From contig CAYPEI010000015.1 in assembly GCA_964409775.1 (NCBI GenBank), forward strand, positions 1 through 64,000: a stretch of 64,000 nucleotides of DNA, written 5' to 3'. Below are positions 33,127 through 40,807 of the stretch, in pieces. Both the position numbers and the translations under genes were made by a program. This DNA comes from JAHBXL01 sp964409775. Its GTDB lineage: Bacteria; Planctomycetota; Phycisphaerae; Phycisphaerales; UBA1924. Below the pieces are notes generated by a model, which did no database searches, had not been told where the DNA came from, and worked only from the letters and a program-made list of their open reading frames with translations. Each line of letters starts with the position of its first letter. Positions within the stretch are counted from its first letter, which is position 1.

Positions 33127-33633
33127 CTACGCTTCTTCCGCGATTCCGGCTGCCCTGCGCCATTGCTTCAGTTGGCCCAAATGATGCGGCGGGTGCGCCA
33201 CGAGCAGCGTGATCGCGATGTGTCCGATCGTCGGTGAGTAGGGGCGGAACTTCTCCGGCGATGCCCTCGGGAAGTAGTCGGCGTGCTTGTCGGCGACGAC
33301 CGCGCCAAGTCGCGCGTTCCGGTCTCTGAACCGTTCGAGGAGTTCTCGCTTAGTCGCATAGGCGGCGCGATCAGCCACGGGGGTCGTACCGTACCCGTAC
33401 CTCGCCATCTCGGCGTCGGCCGTCGTGGAGGGGACGCTCGGGTCGTCGAGCATCGAGAGCAACATTCCCGCGTACGCGTTGAGATGCGACAGCGTCCACG
33501 CCGGATGGTTGACGATCCCGCCAGGCTGCTCGGTCATGCGTGACTCGGGAACGCCCTCGACGGCATCGAGGAGAAACCGATGGATCATCGCGTGGATGCT
33601 CAGAATCGCGCCGATCGTGTCGTAGGGGTTCAT
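33127..33633 (-). CDS. DinB-like superfamily protein
   Basis: 168 residues with the four-helix DinB/YfiT layout. Metal-ligand type histidines appear as NHPAWTLSHLNAYAG at about 42-56 and as AHPPHHLGQLKQW near the C-terminus. Members bind a divalent metal; some are thiol transferases (for bacillithiol or mycothiol), most are uncharacterised. The start MNPYDTIGAI at 33633 gives the usual family length; the extension to 33735 was rejected. A second DinB-like gene lies at 38196-38669. Confidence 0.8.
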   Translation of the reverse strand: MNPYDTIGAILSIHAMIHRFLLDAVEGVPESRMTEQPGGIVNHPAWTLSHLNAYAGMLLSMLDDPSVPSTTADAEMARYGYGTTPVADRAAYATKRELLERFRDRNARLGAVVADKHADYFPRASPEKFRPYSPTIGHIAITLLVAHPPHHLGQLKQWRRAAGIAEEA

Positions 33634-33834
33634 GCGATGAATGCTACTCAATGGATGGCCGGGCTCATCATCGGCGCGTCGGCGTTCAAGGTATCCGATG
33701 GAGATGAACCGCAACGTGCACACGCGGAAGAACACGCGGCGGGGCGGCCCGTGTACTTCACAGTTTTTGCCACGCTACGCTCATGAGCCAGGCTTTCAAC
33801 TCTTTGGACTCCCCTTCGTTCATGGAGACTCGCC

Positions 33835-34626
33835 GTGGAGAATCCGACACAAACGAGCCCGCGGCCTGATTACGGGATCGATGCGCCCGGCGCTGTGCGC
33901 AACCTCTTCATTGGAGGATCAGTGGCGCTGCTGGCATTCGTGGTCGCATTCAGCGGCCAGTTGCCTTCGCCACTATGGACGCGCTTCCTGATGCGCAACG
34001 GCGCTGCCATGGCGATCGGCTGCCTGGGCATGGGCAGTTACATGTACTTTTCCAGCAAGTACGGCAAGATCCGCGAACGGGAGTGGCTGCTCGATCTGAA
34101 GCCGGGGCAGTGGCGGGGAGATGAGACTGTGCTCGATGTCGGTTGCGGTCTGGGTGTCATGCTCATCGGCGCCGCCAGGCGACTGACGACCGGCACCGCG
34201 GCCGGCATCGACATCTGGCAGACCCAGGACCTCTCCGGCAACCATCCCGACACCGCCCGCGAAAACGCACGACGCGAAGGCGTCGCCGACCGCGTCACGA
34301 TCCTCACCGCCGACATGCGCCAGATTCCATTTCCGGATGCCCACTTCGACGTCGTCGTCTCGAACGCGGCGATCCACAACCTCTACAAGGCCGACGAGCG
34401 GGCCGCCGCCGTGCGCGAGATCGCACGCGTGCTCAAGCCGGGCGGCGCCTGCATCCTGGCCGATGTTCGGCACGGAGGCCAATACGCCGACGCTTTGCGT
34501 GCCGGCGGCGTGACCGATCTGCAGCGGCGTGATGCCAGCATCGCGTCCCCCTTCTTCGCGGTTGTTTCTCTGGGCAATGTGCGGCCGTTTGTGCTGGTTG
34601 GAAGCAAGCCGTCGGCGTCATCGTGA
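33835..34626 (+). CDS. Membrane-anchored SAM-dependent methyltransferase
   Basis: 263 residues from a GTG preceded by GGAGA. Two hydrophobic helices (about 23-42 and 55-72) come before a class I methyltransferase domain: motif I VLDVGCGLGVMLIGAA at about 98-113, an acidic residue in AGIDIW, DMRQIPFPDAHFDVVVSNAAIHNL, and RVLKPGGACILADV. The Rossmann fold should bind S-adenosylmethionine; the substrate is probably a membrane lipid or quinone, judging from the anchor. Neighbouring genes give no hint. Confidence 0.8.
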   Translation: MENPTQTSPRPDYGIDAPGAVRNLFIGGSVALLAFVVAFSGQLPSPLWTRFLMRNGAAMAIGCLGMGSYMYFSSKYGKIREREWLLDLKPGQWRGDETVLDVGCGLGVMLIGAARRLTTGTAAGIDIWQTQDLSGNHPDTARENARREGVADRVTILTADMRQIPFPDAHFDVVVSNAAIHNLYKADERAAAVREIARVLKPGGACILADVRHGGQYADALRAGGVTDLQRRDASIASPFFAVVSLGNVRPFVLVGSKPSASS

Positions 34627-34832
34627 AAACGACGGCGACCTGTCAGCCCCCGCGGTGAAGGCTACTGGCGGATGCTGGAGTTGCTTCCGGCTCGGCTGCG
34701 CACGGATACGCAGAACCCGCGCCGAAGTGACGACCGGGCTTGGCAAGGTCGGCTGCGTCTCGGCGCACCGGTTCAAACTCGACGCGGAACTGTCAGGGCA
34801 GCAGGACGCGGTTGAACTATCACGTAAATGGT

Positions 34833-34860
34833 GATGGCCTCGGCAGTTGCCGAGGCCATC
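34833..34860 (-). terminator. Perfect 13-bp hairpin downstream of tRNA-Pro
   Basis: GATGGCCTCGGCA (34833-34845) and TGCCGAGGCCATC (34848-34860) are exact complements with a 2-base centre. It begins 10 bases after the 3' end of the tRNA on the minus strand and is followed there by ACCATTTACG. It probably ends the nitronate monooxygenase/tRNA transcript. Confidence 0.6.
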
Positions 34861-34869
34861 AAGCCCGAA

Positions 34870-34943
34870 TCGGGGTGGCGGGATTTGAACCCACGACCTT
34901 TTGACCCCCAGTCAAACGCGCTACCAAGCTGCGCTACACCCCG
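34870..34943 (-). tRNA. tRNA-Pro (anticodon GGG)
   Basis: Read on the minus strand, the 74-base sequence folds as a cloverleaf: acceptor CGGGGTG/CACCCCG, D arm GCGC-AGCTTGGTA-GCGC, anticodon arm TTTGA-CTGGGGG-TCAAA with anticodon GGG, and T arm GTGGG-TTCAAAT-CCCGC. The discriminator base is A and CCA is not encoded. Its first 10 bases overlap the end of the upstream same-strand gene, whose TAG stop coincides with tRNA positions 8-10. Confidence 0.95.
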
Positions 34944-36433
34944 TGGGGAAGGCGATCGTAGGCCGACACCCCCCGTCCGCCAACCGTCCCCGCAGGGGCA
35001 ATGCCCGCCAGCAACCGGCCCAGAACCTCCGCCGCCGTGTAGGTCGACCTTCCCGGGCGGAGAAACCGCGCGACCGTCGCGGCGTCATCGCCCGACGTGA
35101 TCAGCGGCAACTCGTGCCGCTCGCCGTGCTCGCCGCGGCACTGCCCCAGCCCGATATTCGCCATCAGTCCGTTGCACACGCACAGCCGCCCGTGCGTCTC
35201 TTCTTCGCGCCCGCCCTTGCGCACGTAATCCTCGACCGGCTCCGCCGAGCAGCGCCACCCGATCTTCCCATCCTCCGCGCGGTAGGCGTGCCGCAGGTAC
35301 CCGAGATCGCAGATCCGCGCCGTCCGCGCCGGTGCGTTCGGGTCCGCCAGCGTCCCCGCCATCCGCAGCACCTTGAAGGGGAACCCTGTCGGCGATGCCA
35401 CAGGGTCGGTGAACACCTTCACCTTCCCTGCGCGGCTGAGTTCGAGCACCCGGCGCTTGATCTCCGGGTCCAGCCCGGACTCCTCGCAGAACGCAAACGC
35501 CGTCCCGATCTGCACGCCCGCCGCACCCGCCCTCAGCGCATCGGCGACTCGCTCCGGATCCGCAAAGGAGCCGGCAAGCCAGAACGGCAATCCGAGCGCC
35601 CGGATGGCGCCAAGGTCCGCGACATCGCGCTCACCGTAAATCGGCTCGCCCTCGGCCGTCAACTGCATCGCGCCCCGCGGCGGCGCATTGTGCCCGCCCG
35701 CGGTCGGCCCTTCGATGACAAAGCCATCGACACGCCCGCTCGCCTTCCTTGCGAGCATGCCCGCCAGCGTTGCCGAAGAGACGATCGCGTAGAAGTCGGG
35801 GCGCGCAAGTTCCGGCTTCCCGTCGGGCCAGAACAGCTTCGGATCGAAGCGGGTGACAAACTCCTCGCCGGGCGCTGCGCCGTGCACATCCAGCCGCAAC
35901 TCCACCGCTTCGTTCCGTGCCAGCCGATCCAGGATGCCCGGAATCGCCCGCGGAATGCCCGCGCCCATCAAGACGCACGACACCCCCGCGAGCATCGCGC
36001 CATAAAGCGATGCGAGCGTCGGCAACTGGATCTTCTCGAGGTAGTTGATGCCCACCCTCGCGGCATGCCCTTCCTTGGCGAGAAAGACCTCAACGAAGTT
36101 CCCCGCCACGATCAGTTCTTCCGCCGCGCGAGTCGGCGACTCCGACGGAATCGGCTTCGACTTGAACGGCCTGTCCGCCGGTTTCCCCCCCTCGACGAAG
36201 TACCGATCCAGGATCCGCTTCGCCACGCCTGGCACCGGGAACGCCGCGAGCGCCCGGCGGACATGCCCCCCCGGATCGCCCATCTCCAGCCGCCGCGCCA
36301 TGATCGCGTCGATGGCTGTTCCCGACACCACCCCCAACTGCCCGGCCATCGAAACCGCCCGCGCAAGCCTCCAGTCCGACACCCCCGCCCCCATTCCGCC
36401 TTGGATGATGATCGGTAGGTCAGGAGTATTCAT
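34934..36433 (-). CDS. Nitronate monooxygenase / 2-nitropropane dioxygenase family
   Basis: 499 residues, FMN-dependent TIM-barrel oxidoreductase. Landmarks: PIIIQGGMGAGVSDWRLARAVS at the start, VFLAKEGHAARVGINYLEK, VEGPTAGGHN-type GFVIEGPTAGGHNAPPRGAM (phosphate and flavin binding, catalytic His), PFWLAGSFADPERVADAL and GAAGVQIGTAFAFCEES. These enzymes oxidise nitronates; this longer type carries an extra C-terminal Cys-containing part (CDLGYLRHAY, RLCVCNGLMANIG) of about 130 residues. The gene runs 10 bases into tRNA-Pro. MNTPDLPIIIQ at 36433 is the natural start. Confidence 0.87.
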   Translation of the reverse strand: MNTPDLPIIIQGGMGAGVSDWRLARAVSMAGQLGVVSGTAIDAIMARRLEMGDPGGHVRRALAAFPVPGVAKRILDRYFVEGGKPADRPFKSKPIPSESPTRAAEELIVAGNFVEVFLAKEGHAARVGINYLEKIQLPTLASLYGAMLAGVSCVLMGAGIPRAIPGILDRLARNEAVELRLDVHGAAPGEEFVTRFDPKLFWPDGKPELARPDFYAIVSSATLAGMLARKASGRVDGFVIEGPTAGGHNAPPRGAMQLTAEGEPIYGERDVADLGAIRALGLPFWLAGSFADPERVADALRAGAAGVQIGTAFAFCEESGLDPEIKRRVLELSRAGKVKVFTDPVASPTGFPFKVLRMAGTLADPNAPARTARICDLGYLRHAYRAEDGKIGWRCSAEPVEDYVRKGGREEETHGRLCVCNGLMANIGLGQCRGEHGERHELPLITSGDDAATVARFLRPGRSTYTAAEVLGRLLAGIAPAGTVGGRGVSAYDRLPHGV

Positions 36434-36593
36434 GCGTGACTGTAGGCTTATTGCGGATCTGTATGTCCCTTTACACAATCGAGCGAGGTGTCCACACCAA
36501 CCATCGAGCGGCCATGCGTTCATGCCGCGGCCTGATCAGCACGCTCCAAACCCCGGGAGCCAGGCCGGCGGCCCCGATCTCCAAGGACCAACC

Positions 36594-38174
36594 ATGCAGC
36601 ACCCCTTGTTCCGAACCGCAGCCTCCGTCTCCTTCATCTGCGGACTCGCGTTGTGCCTCCCCTCGTTGCTGGCGAACTCGCCAGAGCCCGTCGCCCGGCC
36701 CACGCCCGACCTCGCCGCGGCCAAACCCGCCGTCGCCGCGTCCAACGCCTTCGGCATCGACCTGTACCGCGCGCTGGCGAACGCCGATCCCGGACGCAAC
36801 CTGTTCATCTCCCCATACTCGGTCTCCGTCGCGCTCACGATGGCCGCCGAAGGCGCCCGCGGCGAGACCGAATCGCAAATGGCCGCGGCGTTGCGATTCC
36901 CGGCCGATGGTCGCACGGCGGGCAGGCCGATCACGCAGATCCACACCGGCCACGCCGCGCTCGCACAGCACTTCGCCGCCGCGGCAGGCAACACCGATCC
37001 GAAGACCCGCGAGCGCATCAAGCGCCTCCGCAAGGAACTCGACAGCGCCAACGCCGCGACGGCGAAACTCCAGCGCGAGCAGAAGTGGAACGAGGCCGGC
37101 GAATCCCAGCGCAGGGCCGAATCGCTCGCCTCCGAACTCAACGGCCTGCTCTCCGCGGTCGATCGTTTCGACCTCCGTGTCGCCAACGCGCTCTGGGTCG
37201 AGCAGACCTTCGACCTGGTCCCGGCCTATGTCCAGACGATCGACCGGTTCTACGGCTCCGGCGGCGTCTCGCGCCTGAACATCGCGGGCGACACCGAGAA
37301 ATCCCGCCGGTTCATCAACGCCTGGGTCGAGAGCAACACCGAGAACCGCATCAAGGACCTGATTCCCCAGGGCGCGCTCACCCCAGCCATCCGCCTGGTC
37401 ATCACCAACGCCGTGTACTTCATGGGCGAGTGGGTCGCTCCCTTCGCCGAAGGTTCAACCCGCGATGACGACTTCACGCTCGCCGACGGCACGAAGGTCA
37501 AGACGAAGATGATGAACGACCCGTGGCGCGGGTGGGTGTCCTACGCCGCGTTCACCGCGGCCGGCGAGTGCTTCCAGACGCCGATCCAGGTCCCTCGCGA
37601 TGAATCGCAGCGCCCGGCCGTCTACCCCGGCGACGACGGCTTCTCCATGATCGAACTGCCGTACAAGGGCGGCGATCTGTCGATGGTCCTCATCGCGCCG
37701 CGATCGCCCCAGGGGCTCGCCGCGCTCGAGTCCCGCCTCACCGCGGAGTCGCTGGATGCGTGGCTGGCGAAGATGGCCCCACGCGCGGTCGACACCGCCA
37801 TGCCGAAGTTCAAACTCGAATACACGCAGGAACTGTCCGGTCCGCTGCGCTCGCTGGGAATGAAGCGGGCATTCATCAGCCCCGAACAGCCCGGCGGGGC
37901 AGAGTTCCCCGGCATGTCCGACAGCGCCGACCCGGCCCGTCAACTCTTCATCGGTGCGGTGCTCCACAAGGCATGGGTCGAGGTCACCGAGAAGGGCACC
38001 GAGGCCGCCGCGGCCACCGCCGTGCTCATGGCACCGGGCGCCGCCGCGCGGCCCGTCGAGATGGTGCCCTTCACGCCCCGGTTCCACGCCGATCACCCCT
38101 TCATCTTCCTCATCCGCGACACCAAGTCCGGCGTGATTCTCTTCATCGGGCGGATGACCCGGCCCGCGGCCTGA
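36594..38174 (+). CDS. Secreted serpin with coiled-coil insertion
   Basis: 526 residues from an ATG after AAGGA, beginning with a signal peptide (about 1-28). Serpin landmarks: GRNLFISPYSVSVALTMAAEGA (helix B), LVITNAVYFMGEWVAPF, FSMIELPYKGGDLSMVLI, VDTAMPKFKLEYTQEL, the hinge EKGTEAAAATAV (about 466-477) and HPFIFLIRDTKSGVILFIGR. The Gly-Thr-Glu plus four Ala hinge is the pattern of inhibitory serpins. Counting from the hinge Gly as P15 places P1 near PG-AA (about 480), which would suit elastase- or subtilisin-like proteases. Residues about 130-188 are a charged helical insertion absent from typical serpins. Confidence 0.9.
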   Translation: MQHPLFRTAASVSFICGLALCLPSLLANSPEPVARPTPDLAAAKPAVAASNAFGIDLYRALANADPGRNLFISPYSVSVALTMAAEGARGETESQMAAALRFPADGRTAGRPITQIHTGHAALAQHFAAAAGNTDPKTRERIKRLRKELDSANAATAKLQREQKWNEAGESQRRAESLASELNGLLSAVDRFDLRVANALWVEQTFDLVPAYVQTIDRFYGSGGVSRLNIAGDTEKSRRFINAWVESNTENRIKDLIPQGALTPAIRLVITNAVYFMGEWVAPFAEGSTRDDDFTLADGTKVKTKMMNDPWRGWVSYAAFTAAGECFQTPIQVPRDESQRPAVYPGDDGFSMIELPYKGGDLSMVLIAPRSPQGLAALESRLTAESLDAWLAKMAPRAVDTAMPKFKLEYTQELSGPLRSLGMKRAFISPEQPGGAEFPGMSDSADPARQLFIGAVLHKAWVEVTEKGTEAAAATAVLMAPGAAARPVEMVPFTPRFHADHPFIFLIRDTKSGVILFIGRMTRPAA

Positions 38175-38195
38175 TTCCGCCGGTACGATCCCCGC

Positions 38196-38669
38196 ATGGA
38201 TAAAGCCGCAGTCGAGAGTGCGCTCCTTGCAACATTCTGGAATGACGCCGCCAAGGACGGCCTCTGGGCCGCGTCCTGGCCCAGGTCGCTCGAAGGCCTC
38301 ACCGCGCAGCAGGCCGCGTGGTCCCCGCCCAGCGCCCCCGGTGTCGCTGGGAAGCGCCACTCCATCTGGACCATCGTCTCCCACATGTGCTTCTGGCGCG
38401 AAGACACACTCCGTCGCCTCACCGATCCCTCCAAGCCCGCCCCCGCCGCCCTCGCCGCCGGCAACTTCCCCGTGCCCGCCGACATCACCGAAGATGCCTG
38501 GGCCGCGACGCGCAAGCGCTTCGCCGACTCCCAGCGTCGCATCGCCGAGGCGCTCGCCGACCCGAAGACCGACACCTCGCGTCTGCGCTACATGCTGCCG
38601 CACGACTGCTACCACTTCGGCCAGGTCAACTACATCCGCGCCATGCTCGGTCTGCCGCCGATCGAGTGA
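38196..38669 (+). CDS. DinB-like superfamily protein
   Basis: 157 residues, 21 bases after the serpin stop on the same strand. The pattern SIWTIVSHMCFWREDTLRRL in the middle and HDCYHFGQVNYIRAMLGLPP at the end supplies the three metal-ligand histidines expected of DinB/YfiT-type four-helix bundles. Reaction unknown. It is more divergent from the family norm than the gene at 33127-33633. Its stop is only 8 bases from the convergent stop of the beta-helix gene. Confidence 0.75.
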   Translation: MDKAAVESALLATFWNDAAKDGLWAASWPRSLEGLTAQQAAWSPPSAPGVAGKRHSIWTIVSHMCFWREDTLRRLTDPSKPAPAALAAGNFPVPADITEDAWAATRKRFADSQRRIAEALADPKTDTSRLRYMLPHDCYHFGQVNYIRAMLGLPPIE

Positions 38670-38677
38670 AACGCCGT

Positions 38678-40234
38678 TCAGCAGCCCGCAAACCACGCCG
38701 CCAGGAACGCGAAGATATCCGGCACATCCGGCACGCCCCCCGAGCCGTTGAAGTCCGCCCGCGGATCCCGGGCGAACCACAGCGCCAGGAACGCGAAGAT
38801 GTCCGGCACCCCGAGCCCGGGCACGCCGTCGAACTCCGCCGCGCACGGCGCGGCAAACTCATACGCGCCGATATCGAACACGCCCTCCTGCGGCCGCGGG
38901 AAGTTCAAACGGTCGACGCTCGGCGCCGACCGGCCGTTCAACGCCGCCGCGCCCGCGTTCCGCGCGATGCTCGACGACGCGAGCCGATGGTCCGACCCGG
39001 CAAGATTCACAAACAACGCCGGCCACGAGCCCGCCGCCAGCGCGGTCGAGTGCACATCCTGCCCCGTCGCGCTCCGCCATGCCGCCAGATTGATCACCCC
39101 CGTGCCCCGGTCGAACCGGTCGATCACGACGTTGTAATCGCTCACCAGCCCGGGCAGACTGTCCGCCGTCGAGATGATCGCCCCACGGAACGAGTGATAG
39201 TTCAGCAGGATGTTGTTGAACACCGTGTTGTTCGTGCTGCCGTCAGAGATGTTCACGCACCACCGCCCGTTCGAGGCGTTGATGATCGTGTTGTTCACCA
39301 CCACGTTGTTCGAAGCCCCCAGCAGCCCGTCGATCCGGTACAGCGAGACCCCGCTCGCCCGGTTGTCGTACATCAGGTTGTTGCGGATCACCGAGCCCTG
39401 CACCCCGTCGAAGTTCACCGCCGACCCGCCCCCCGTGCTCGTCGTCAGCACACCCGAGCCGTTGATGTACATGCTCCCGCCGCCGTTGGAGTAGAACGTG
39501 TTCCGCTCCACCAGCACGTTGCTGATCACCCCGTCGCCCCCCTGCGACGCATCCGAGTTCACGTGCAGCCCGTTGCTCGAGTTCCCCCAGATCACGTTGT
39601 CCCGCACGATGTGGTTGTCGCCCGAGTTCGACAGGTACACCCCGTGCTCGTCCCACATCTCGTGGATCAGGTTTTGCTCGACCAACATCGCGTTCACATG
39701 CCCGGTGAACACCCCCCACTCGCCGTTGTGATGCACATGGCACCGCCGCACCGCGATGTTCCCCGCGCTCGATCCCGCCGGCGCAACCGCTCGCACGCCC
39801 GCCTTGCTCACCCGCTGGTCGTTGCTCCCCGTCACCTCGAAGTCCTCGATCACGATCCACGACACCGTGTCCATGTTGATCCGCGCCTTGTGCGCCTGCC
39901 CGTTGAACGTCGCGGCCGCCGTATCCACCACCGTCAGCCACTCCCCGTTCGCCCCGCGCGTGCCGCGGAAGGTGATCGGCGCTGCCGCTGTCCCGCTCAC
40001 GCCCACATTGAACCCCGCGTACGTTCCCGGCAGCGCAATCACGGTGTCCCCGGGCACGCGTCCGTTCGCCGCGCGCTGCAGCGTCAGCCACGGCTGCGCG
40101 AGCGTACCGGCGTTCGCGTCAGAGCCGCCCTGCCCCGCGGGCGCGACGTAGTACGTCGACTGCGCCAAGCCCTCGCACGCCGTCAGCAGCACCGCGAGCA
40201 CACCCAGCCACGCATCGCGACGAAGAGCGCCCAT
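38678..40234 (-). CDS. Secreted right-handed beta-helix protein with GC-type dockerin tail
   Basis: 518 residues. A signal peptide (MGALRRDAWLGVLAVLLTAC) precedes STYYVAPAGQGGSDANAGTL, the usual opening of pectate-lyase-like proteins. Residues about 75-420 are parallel beta-helix turns (for example NLIHEMWDEHGVYLSNSGDN, NNLMYDNRASGVSLYRI). The C-terminus has two short EF-hand/dockerin-like units with GVPDIFAFLALWF and DVPDIFAFLAAWF, and it ends exactly in Gly-Cys. That ending matches the GC-type dockerin tail known from Phycisphaerae surface proteins. ATG 40234 is favoured because a G-rich site sits 7 bases upstream; 40240 and 40258 are alternatives. Confidence 0.82.
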   Translation of the reverse strand: MGALRRDAWLGVLAVLLTACEGLAQSTYYVAPAGQGGSDANAGTLAQPWLTLQRAANGRVPGDTVIALPGTYAGFNVGVSGTAAAPITFRGTRGANGEWLTVVDTAAATFNGQAHKARINMDTVSWIVIEDFEVTGSNDQRVSKAGVRAVAPAGSSAGNIAVRRCHVHHNGEWGVFTGHVNAMLVEQNLIHEMWDEHGVYLSNSGDNHIVRDNVIWGNSSNGLHVNSDASQGGDGVISNVLVERNTFYSNGGGSMYINGSGVLTTSTGGGSAVNFDGVQGSVIRNNLMYDNRASGVSLYRIDGLLGASNNVVVNNTIINASNGRWCVNISDGSTNNTVFNNILLNYHSFRGAIISTADSLPGLVSDYNVVIDRFDRGTGVINLAAWRSATGQDVHSTALAAGSWPALFVNLAGSDHRLASSSIARNAGAAALNGRSAPSVDRLNFPRPQEGVFDIGAYEFAAPCAAEFDGVPGLGVPDIFAFLALWFARDPRADFNGSGGVPDVPDIFAFLAAWFAGC

Positions 40235-40328
40235 CGGCATACCCCCAACATACCTCATGTCCCCCGCTCCCACCACCGCCCGCAGAGGCATCCTGTCCGG
40301 CCGATCCGCCCCGCCTCGCTCCCCCGCC

Positions 40329-40736
40329 CTACCGGCTCAGCGGGATCAGCGCACGCACCCGCGGATCCCGCAGATACAGCCCAAGCCACATCACCATCCC
40401 CATAACCACCGGAATGATGAACGGCTCCCCGAGACGCGCGTGCGTCGCCGTCGCCCCGCCCAGATAACCCGTCAGCAGGATCGCCCCCAGCACCGCCGTC
40501 CGCGGCACCAGGTACACAACCAGACACCCCAACTCCACGATGCCCAGCGTGAGCAGGCTGCTCTCCGGCCATCCGAAGTGCTCCAGCCCTTTCAGCGCCT
40601 CCGCGGACTTGGTGAACTTCATCACCGCGCTGAAAACAAACAGCGCCACCGCCGGAACAACGATGATCCACCCGGCCCAGTACAGTTTGCCCTGACGATG
40701 TCGAGACTCGCCGCGCGGCAGTGTTTGCAGTGCCAT
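40329..40736 (-). CDS. DoxX-like family membrane protein
   Basis: 135 residues with four predicted helices (about 20-40, 55-73, 78-94 and 100-120). The segments YWAGWIIVVPAVALFVFSAVMKF, EHFGWPESSLLTLGIVELGC and VPRTAVLGAILLTGYLGGATATH match the DoxX-like family (PF13564 type). The role is unclear; relatives have been connected to quinone redox processes. No operon partner is evident. Confidence 0.8.
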   Translation of the reverse strand: MALQTLPRGESRHRQGKLYWAGWIIVVPAVALFVFSAVMKFTKSAEALKGLEHFGWPESSLLTLGIVELGCLVVYLVPRTAVLGAILLTGYLGGATATHARLGEPFIIPVVMGMVMWLGLYLRDPRVRALIPLSR

Positions 40737-40807
40737 GCCGTATTCGTCGTTTGTTTGAGCCCGCCGCCTGCACAATCCGGGACCACCACAACGCCATCCC
40801 CGCCCTG

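Noticed and set aside
34901..36418. 505-codon plus-strand frame over the nitronate monooxygenase
   Set aside because: Arg/Pro/His-rich shadow; the minus strand has flavin-binding motifs throughout.
38318..40405. 695-codon plus-strand frame over the beta-helix gene
   Set aside because: Composition is Arg/Pro/His-rich without structure; the minus strand has a signal peptide, beta-helix repeats and a dockerin tail.
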